A stretch of DNA of 64,000 bases, from assembly GCA_963682055.1 (NCBI GenBank), contig OY821740.1, positions 33,624,795-33,688,794 on the forward strand, given 5' to 3'. The notes below the pieces were generated by a model that did no database searches, was not told the DNA's origin, and was given only the letters and a program-made list of their open reading frames with translations. Position 1 is the stretch's first letter. Every line of letters begins with the position of its first letter. Position numbers and translations under genes: made by a program. The DNA is from Primula veris. Lineage: Eukaryota; Streptophyta; Magnoliopsida; Ericales; Primulaceae. This document shows, piece after piece, positions 56,189 to 64,000 of the stretch.

Positions 56189-59100
56189 TTATAATTTTTG
56201 GTTTTCGGCAGACGAAGTAGTGGGAGTTTTGTTTCTGTCCACTCGGACATCTGTTAACTCGACTTCTTCAAAAGAGTGGAAAATGGGGTGCAGATACGAA
56301 TCTGCCAAATAAGAATTCAAGTTCAGGCCCGGCTCCAATTGGCGTTCCTCAGTGTCTTTCGCCATTGCTTTCTGCAAAACGAGAAGATAATGGTTTTTTT
56401 AATATTAGATGTGCATTTTCAACAATTTACCCAATGCCCTCCAAAATATAACTTTAAAATTTAAGGTTCCTATACAATTATATCCCTACTCAGAATCAAA
56501 TTTCCATTTGATTCCATTGTTTCAATTGCAATACTAGAAGGTCCCGATAACTAAGGTGGATTTTCTATCTGATCCCCATAGTTTCAAATAAACAAAATTG
56601 GTCCCAATGGTTTGAGTAATTTACACCAACAGTTTCCACATTTTAAATAGATTACACAAGTGGTCCACATGATCTGTCCCCACAAGGACTCATGTAAAAC
56701 TTACTATAACTATGGGGATCAACCGATCAATACTATTGTAACTGATAGTACAAGACTCACCGGTGGTACTTGTTCAAATTATGAGCAGCTAAATTATTGT
56801 GACTAGAACTAAGGGCATAAAATCAATTTTATCTCTAAGTATAGGACCATTACTGTAATCACCATAAATATATTGAAATGTGTAGGGTTTAACAATTGAA
56901 AGGCTCTAGAAGTAAATCAGAACCAGAGGGACCGACATACCAAACCTGACTCAAAATGGAAGGTTATTCTACGATTGAACCCTACAACAAAATGTTATCA
57001 AATAAAAAAACTAGTTTTCTTCCAATAACAAGGTAGAAAATGACCTCGAGAGGATATTTTCTGAATGCTGGTTCGAAGCGGCTTTTGCAGTACTTGTGGA
57101 ATGCCAAAGTCAAAATGGGCAATACAACAAGTAAAGGTGTCGACTTTGCTGCCCTTTTTGTGCTTAAAAGACCCAATAAAAGTAGTTGAGATATCACCAA
57201 GCTTCCTATTATACGGGTGTGCACGTGGGGCCAGAATGCTGCAACACTCTCGTATTGTTGATTATACACGTTTATAATCTGCATAAATGAACGCATGTGA
57301 GAATCAAAAAGCTGTAAGAAATTTCACAAGCTCAACCGACTCACTTTCTCATAAACAAACTTAAGTCTATAACTAACACAGTAACAAGATGAACCACGGG
57401 CAGTCATCTTGTTATTAGTCAAAACTAGTGGAATAACGCAACGCATTAACAATTTAAACCTAGAACTTGAAGAAACATGTAATCTAATAACAAACAGAGA
57501 AGCAAAAAAAAAAAATTACATTAGTACTCTTATTCGTGTGTTTCATTCCCTTCCCAAGACTATTAAGACTCACAATATAGCACAATAAGGCTCAAGTCAC
57601 AATCACTCCAATTTGGATGGTCGAAATTTAAATGAAGTTGGTTATGATCAAACTGATAGAAAAGTCACCAAAGAAAATTTAATACGACCATCCACCTTCC
57701 CTCGGAAAACATAAATCCCAATTATCCCTTTCTTAAAATTATTTCCTTCAAAGTACTCTTGAGTTTTTTTAATCCCAAAGGATTAAATGAGTCATCGAAG
57801 GATTCCATCGACAATGGGACAGATTCTGCCTACCGATTCGAGCAAAATTTAAAGTGTGTACCAAAATGTCAAGTTGAATACGTTAAGACAATTAATAACA
57901 AATCCCTGAAAGGTTTAGTTATTGATCTACATATTGCCGCAAAAGAAATAGTGATGATGGTAAATGATAATAGTAACACAGACCATGGGTGATGATCTTA
58001 CTATTAGTCAAAAGTAGTTGGACAATCCAACAATTGAAAAACTAAAATATAGAGCAAAATTTAAAGGAAAAAGATCCAAGCAGCGAAAGGCACGGATTAG
58101 TACTTCAAGCTTGTTCTTGTGCTTTATCAACTACCCAACATAATTTGAATTCACAATTTAGTACAGTACATCTACAAGTTGGTTCAATCACTAATAAGTA
58201 GGAAGTGTTTAGCTAATTACAGAATTGAGCTATGAACATGTCATATGATTACATGACCATTCATTCCCCCGGAAATTTTAAAAAGACCAAATAATTCCCT
58301 TATATATATTTTTTTCTTAAATGTTATGACGGTTATATCATACGGCTCACATGATGTGTATTCATCAAATAGGATGAATTATATCTACCAAATCATGTAG
58401 TTGAAAAAATAGCAGATAAAACATCGCGAATAAATAATAATACGAGAACAAAAGAAACTAACCTGGTGACGATAAACAAAATACGCAAAGGCAAAGAAGA
58501 CCAGTATAAACGGGAGGAGAATCGGGGTAACCACAGCATAAACAATTCCAAGAAGAAAATAAAGTTGAAGACTTGGAAGAGTCTCAGGAAAATCGACGCT
58601 ACCAGGGTTCATAGCTCTAAGCTTATCTCTTTCAGTTTTAACAATAAACATATTTTTCAAGTGGAAAATGACCAAAGGCTTTAACCTCATAATCTCGCTC
58701 GCCATGCCAGCCCAACCATCAACCATTATGTATGTAATGAAAAAAGTAGCTTTCATGGGTATTGATACGCCAATGGTTCTAGGGATCCTGTAAATTCAAG
58801 TTTAAATTAAAAAAGATAAAATAAATTGGAACTAAAGACCAGAAATTTAAACACTCTTAACAGAAGGAAGAAATCATAATAGTAAAGAAGAAACAAAGGC
58901 CTTGTTTGGTTGCATCTTTTTAGAAAAAAAAAGCTTCTCCTTTTTTACAAAAGCAAAATATAGTCCAGATTTTTGAGCAAAATAGCAAAAAATATGGCCT
59001 TTAAAGTATAACCAAATGAAGATAAAATATATAGAGCTTCTAATAAATGTGCAACATCATACACGAACTCTATGTAACGCCCGGACCTTTTGTTTTAACG

Positions 59101-62100
59101 TTCGTCAATGTTTTGTTTTCGATTTTCACAGAATCACTAAATTTTTTGATTTCCATGAGAAAATGAATTTGCAATTTGTTAGTTAAAAAAATAGTAGAAT
59201 TATGAATACGATCTCAGCACGACTGTTCTCTTCTTCATAAAAGAAGGCAAAACATTTGTACACCTAAATGCATTAAATCAGGAGTACCACAAATAGAAGA
59301 AAATAATATAATGACACATGAGGATGACGAATATTACTGGGTAGGTGACTGGTGAAGAAAAGCGTGTAGTTGCTGAAGAGCTGTTCCAGCCACAATACTC
59401 CCCAAAAAAACATTTACCAACATAAAGTAATAATATTTTGCTGCTGTTCTTCGTTCTAAAACAGAAACTGCCACGTGTCCCTCAATTTTTGACATAATCA
59501 TTAGAATCGCAGGGAGAGCCCATAAGAAGACTTTTAGAGCTAGACCAGGAAGAAAACCTTGTAGAAAAGATTTTATGAATTTCCTGCATAACAGTAGAAT
59601 AGTTTTTTTGATAAATAAAAATCTTTCCGTCTTACGTACTGAATAACAATCACATAATATGATATAAAAAAGATATGCTTTTATCTTGAGCATTGGGGAT
59701 CAATATTGGCGTGGATTTTGATAAGGGTGTACTGAAATTGGTTCAGTAGCGTACCTAAGAATTCAACTAACACAGTATTCAGTGTTATTAAATTTATTTA
59801 ATGACAATAGTAACATGTGGAGATGAAAATCTTCTTTATCTAGGATTCCAGTTCTAAATTTTCAAGATAAGGAAAAAATTAACCAATTTCAGGACGACTA
59901 CATTAGAAGAGAAGGGGGATGGGAGTTAAGTTGTCAGAATCTGAAAACTCCAAGATTACGGTTTTGAAATAGTATTTAAAGTTAACAAAGCAAAACCTGA
60001 AAAGCTCAGGGAATACATTGAGATAAAGTTTCTAAAATCGTTAAACGTGCACAAAGCAAGACCATTTCTTTTTTTTATGAAAAGTTATTTTTTCTCTCTA
60101 AAAATTCAGCAAGAAAATAGACATAAGTAAATTTTGCTCTGCTTCAGTCTAAATACGAATCAAAATAATAATGATACCAGACCAAAGAAGAAGTGTAAAG
60201 GTACCATGGCGTTCAAACAAAATATGAGTTCATTAGCAATCAAAACAGCAGGTCAGTTACAGGCCTAACACTTTGGAAACGGTATGCATGAGAAGGAAAA
60301 GCCACAAATATAATGATGTGATTCACTTTGGAATCTAAATCAATCTAACATACTAACAATAATTGGAGAAAAGGAAAAAAAGGGGTCTAACACTCACATT
60401 TCAATCACAGGCCTGAGGAAAGGGGCAACTTTTTCAAGACCCTCCAAATTTGCAAGCGATTGCACGAAAGTGATGGGTATCATGTAAAAGAAAACCAAAG
60501 CAAATACAGCTACAGATATTCCGACACTACGTATAGTCAGTGAAACAAAGGGTATCGACAGGTTTTTCCAGTACACATCTCGAGGCTCAGGGGCCCAATT
60601 TGTAAGCCACAAAGTCGGATTTTCACTTTGTTGCGTTTGCGCACAAACGGCAGCTCCCCATCGCGAATTAAACGATACAAATGCGGATGATATTACACGT
60701 TTCTTGTCCTTGAAAATATTATGGCGTTCCTTCGTCAACTAACAAAAATAAATATAGAATTTTCAGAATATAAATTATTAAATTATACTTCTTTCTAGAA
60801 AATTACCATTAAGTGACGAAATCTGAACCTATTTCACATGTTATCACAAAGAGTAACGTATTTACCATTTAGCGCTACGTTTAATAGGCATGCAACAAAA
60901 TGAACTGGTTTTGATCGGAATGATGTTTAATAACTTGACTTTATTTTTTTATGAATATGCACTTTAATGAACAGACTTTTGATTGGAATGCTGTTCGGTA
61001 AAGGGATTTCACTTCTAATGTGCACAATGTATTCGCTCCAATAAACTGAATTTGGGTATAAATACTAAATTGAATCCAGTAGCATTAAACAAGAGTGAAA
61101 TTTTCCACTAGCTTCAATGGGAATTAAGCTGGAAATAAGTCAATGGCAAAATGCACTTTTTATGTCTCAAGCTAAAGATTATAGATTAGCTGGTGGGAGT
61201 TTCACTTAATTACATATTGGAGTTTCACCAGAATTCTGGTTAAAAGCATGGCAACAACCTCAATAGATTTGTACTTTACACATTGGAGTTTATTTAGTCA
61301 AATAGTTTTCTGATACCAAGGTCGAGCACGTATCACTCAGATACAATTAAAACAGAAAAAACTTGCTGGATGGTGATTCAAAAGATAGAAAAACAGCTAT
61401 AACTTAAAGTTCTATTAAGATCACAGCTTTAACTTACAGTTCTATCAAGATCATTGATCTGTTGTTTATAGAAGTCAATGGAATCAACTTTCTCACCCAA
61501 AAGCCCAAGGAAGCCAATCTGAAACCATATTTGAACATTACAGTCATTATGTTGTAATATGAAGCTTAACAGATGCGAACTTGTCAAAAATTTCCTTCCT
61601 AAATATTGTAAGGTACCTTTCGAGTTGGCTTCTTCTCGGGATGCCTTTCAAACTTAAGCTGATTGTACTCCAGCCAATTCAGGATCCTATCTCGTTTCCT
61701 CACAAGTTTGGCAAATTTGTTTGTGTTATAAACCGCCTAAATAAATACAAAGCATAAGAAGATAGCCCTAAAAGACTTGAGCAACTAACGGGAAAAAAAT
61801 AGAATAAATTACTTGGTGACAGAGATAACGATCAGGATGGTTTGTATTAAAGAAGTTGTCCACGCTATCCGATATTGATTGACCAGAAGCTTTTGGCACG
61901 TTCCTCACTAATACCTGTGAAATCAACAAATATCTCTCAAAAAGATAGATACAACAAGAACAGACAAGGCATCCTATAATTTACCACATTACTTGATTAA
62001 CAAAGATATTTTTTGCTATATAATTGTGCAAGGTCTGAACAAAATTACTTTAAAGTAATCAAAAGTTTAACTTACAGTGAATTGATCTGGACGTCGGTGC

Positions 62101-63137
62101 CGTGTTGCTAAAAAGTTTAATCTCATTGATGCTATTTGTTCATATTCCTTGTACAGCATAAAGCAAACCCAGAAAGTGAACAAGTATTCCATTGATATAT
62201 GAAAAAAAAACCTGAAAAATAAATCAATTGTTGTCTTCTGAACTATAAGTGGAAACTGAATCTCTACAGTACGATGGAAGAGTGAGAAAGAAGAAAAAAA
62301 AGCAAAACTGTTTAACAACAACAAATTTAAAGTCAGATTTAGAGTCTAAATTGCATTTATGGAGGTTTTCTAAGATAAAAATTTGAAGGTTTAAGGATTG
62401 AACTCCCCAATGAAGAGCTAAACAAATATGATAATAACTACAAGAGTGCTCAAACACATAAAAAAAAAGAGAGTCAAGAGTACTGATCACTGATATGTGC
62501 ACCTATGTCGTATCAAAATTAATGATGACAATTAGTATTAATTTTAACAAATAGCTAGTGGAAGTAGTAGATGTTATGATAATATACCATTAAACATTGT
62601 GATACATATCATATTCATGTATGAAACCAACGGAAAGATAAATGACTTGTGCAAGTATAGAACTGTAAGCCAGTAAATGTTTAATTTGATTCAATTTAAA
62701 ATTGAGCTAAGATTAATAGGTATAGACGTATGGCACATTATTAGTCATTCAAAAATCTTACAAAGACGGTACACGGCATACCTACGGTTTATAGTGAAGC
62801 AATTCTAGATGAGGTAAATTCAGAAACAAGTCAAAAAATTAAATTTAAAACTAACCATGTAGATTAGAAGTATAGCTATAAAAAGTCAAGCCATATAAAC
62901 ACTCCATTTTTGTAATTAATTCCTAACTTAGGTAACATGATTAACTTAAACAAAGTAACGTCAACCTGGAGGGGGAAAACTTACTTGTTTGATTCAGGCT
63001 TAATATTTGATATAGAAAGCTTATCAATGTTGCTGATAACTAGTTCTTTGCTAAGGAAAAACAGTGTCCCACCAGATACATTGACTGGAATCAGAACTAA
63101 AAGTGCTACAACTGCAATTGGTCCAAAAATCTTTAAG
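56189..63137 (-). CDS. OSCA/CSC1-like hyperosmolality- and stretch-gated cation channel, 5' exon(s) outside window
   Basis: Ten exons on the minus strand: 63137-62985, 62211-62076, 61914-61813, 61736-61617, 61518-61438, 60738-60398, 59583-59338, 58787-58463, 57278-57045 and 56371-56189. All have GT-AG borders and fitting phases, giving about 640 residues without a stop. The family forms plasma-membrane calcium-permeable channels related to TMEM63. Visible are the end of the N-terminal RSN1_TM part (LKIFGPIAVV, SMEYLFTFWVCFMLYKEYEQ), the cytosolic PHM7_cyt domain (FTVLVRNVP, NTNKFAKLVRKRDRI) and the RSN1_7TM pore part (WAPEPRDVYWKNLSIPF, HQSPTQIPRTIGVSIPMKAT, TYIMVDGWAGMASEI). The stop is at 56189-56191. 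About 105 N-terminal residues, expected before LKIF, must lie right of 64000. The donor of exon nine (GAG/GTCATT) is weak. Confidence 0.92.
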
Positions 63138-64000
63138 CTGCAAAAAAAACAAGGAAACTAGCATAGTGAAAGAAAACCCCACCATACCTACAGCTCAATA
63201 AGATTTGTAGTCTAAACATCTTAAACTATTTAAAGACAGTAAAACGTAACAGATTACTTTTACACTAGTGTTATCACTTTAATCTGGACAAGGAAAAGAA
63301 GAAGAAAATATGGTCTAAATGTAACATGAGGTTGTGAGACGTATAGAGGAGTATTAAGATATTCAGAAAATTAGGATAGGTTAAACTATAGCCAACATAC
63401 TCACTCGAACAATGAAGGTCAAAAACCTAAACTCTTCTCATCATTGAGTATAAACTAGTATGATTGAATTAAAAAAAAAAAGGTTAATATACCTTCAACA
63501 AATATAGATTTTGTCACACTAGCTAATCCACATCATCAAGATTGCCCGTTTTTGGGAAATAGGATGTGATAAATGATTCACTGCCCTATGCAACAAAAAG
63601 AGAAGAACCAATGCTAATCCGACTACCCATATTAGCCAACAGGACTATTAAGGCCAAAATTTTCAGACAAATTGGAAAAACAAGAAGCAAAAAGAACAAA
63701 ACAGCAAAGGGATATTGCAGAATCGCGCCTGGGGGGAAACTTTTGTTCATGTAGACTGGAGGACCAGATGCTGAGAGATCCCACTCAAAATTTATCTTTA
63801 CGTCAGAGGGAGTGATTCTTGCATTCCTCTTGTTATGCTATACAACTGATACTGACACCTAATATCTGAAGTTCCTCAGTTATATAAAAAGTGTGGAATC
63901 TAAGGTAGCTAATTAACACCCTTTAAAACAAGAGAAAAATGAAAAAACTCTAAGGGATGCTTAAGATACTCTAATTTTTCGCAACTTTTCAGTTAATATC
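63138..64000. other. Intron upstream of the first visible OSCA-like exon
   Basis: The 3' splice site TTTTTTGCAG at 63138-63147 ends this intron. I looked on the minus strand for the expected N-terminal exon and saw none up to 64000. Confidence 0.6.

Noticed and set aside
58908..59027. Tourist MITE in an OSCA intron (GGCCTTGTTTGGTT ... ACCAAATGAAG)
   Set aside because: The right end matches poorly and no TTA or TAA duplication was found.
63566..63754. Possible N-terminal exon of the OSCA-like gene
   Set aside because: Neither strand encodes the conserved N-terminal block; the visible ORF is on the wrong strand.

Overview
The window is nuclear DNA of a flowering plant, most likely a dicot; the species cannot be told from it. 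It is AT-rich and full of microsatellites, MITEs and LTR retrotransposons. The host genes carry GT-AG introns and all lie on the minus strand. Three host loci are visible: the first exon of a flotillin-like gene (about 19.2-19.6 kb), a complete six-exon 4-coumarate-CoA-ligase-like gene (32.5-42.25 kb, 548 codons plus stop), and ten exons of an OSCA/CSC1-like mechanosensitive channel (56.2-63.1 kb) whose N-terminal exon lies beyond the right edge.

1-15.7 kb is the 3' part of a large Ty3/gypsy element of the Tat lineage. It has a broken gag-pol on the plus strand and a minisatellite in the 3' UTR. A roughly 8.5-kb block of minus-strand genes follows, then the 3' LTR (15099-15672). The antisense block holds one spliced gene with a gypsy-type transposase-like head and a coiled-coil tail. 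It also holds several small coiled-coil ORFs, four of them with a TATA-like box. A solo LTR of the same family lies inverted 472 bp downstream (16145-16716, TSD CAAAT).

21740-28805 is a Ty1/copia-type element with identical 224-bp LTRs and a 5-bp TSD (AGTTC), so it inserted recently. Yet it has no intact gene. Readable islands of integrase, reverse transcriptase and RNase H sit in a sequence dense in short perfect inverted repeats. At least fourteen of these hairpins have 8-nt loops close to CCTGTCGT and different stems. This is the most unusual object in the window.

The remainder is a patchwork of smaller elements: a TRIM, Tourist-, Stowaway- and hAT-type MITEs, a long-TIR element carrying leader-like DNA, two fold-back elements with 21-nt tandem repeats in the core, and a poly(A) non-LTR insertion with a 13-bp TSD. 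The fourth intron of the ligase gene is 5.3 kb long and contains three tandem arrays and one of the fold-back elements.
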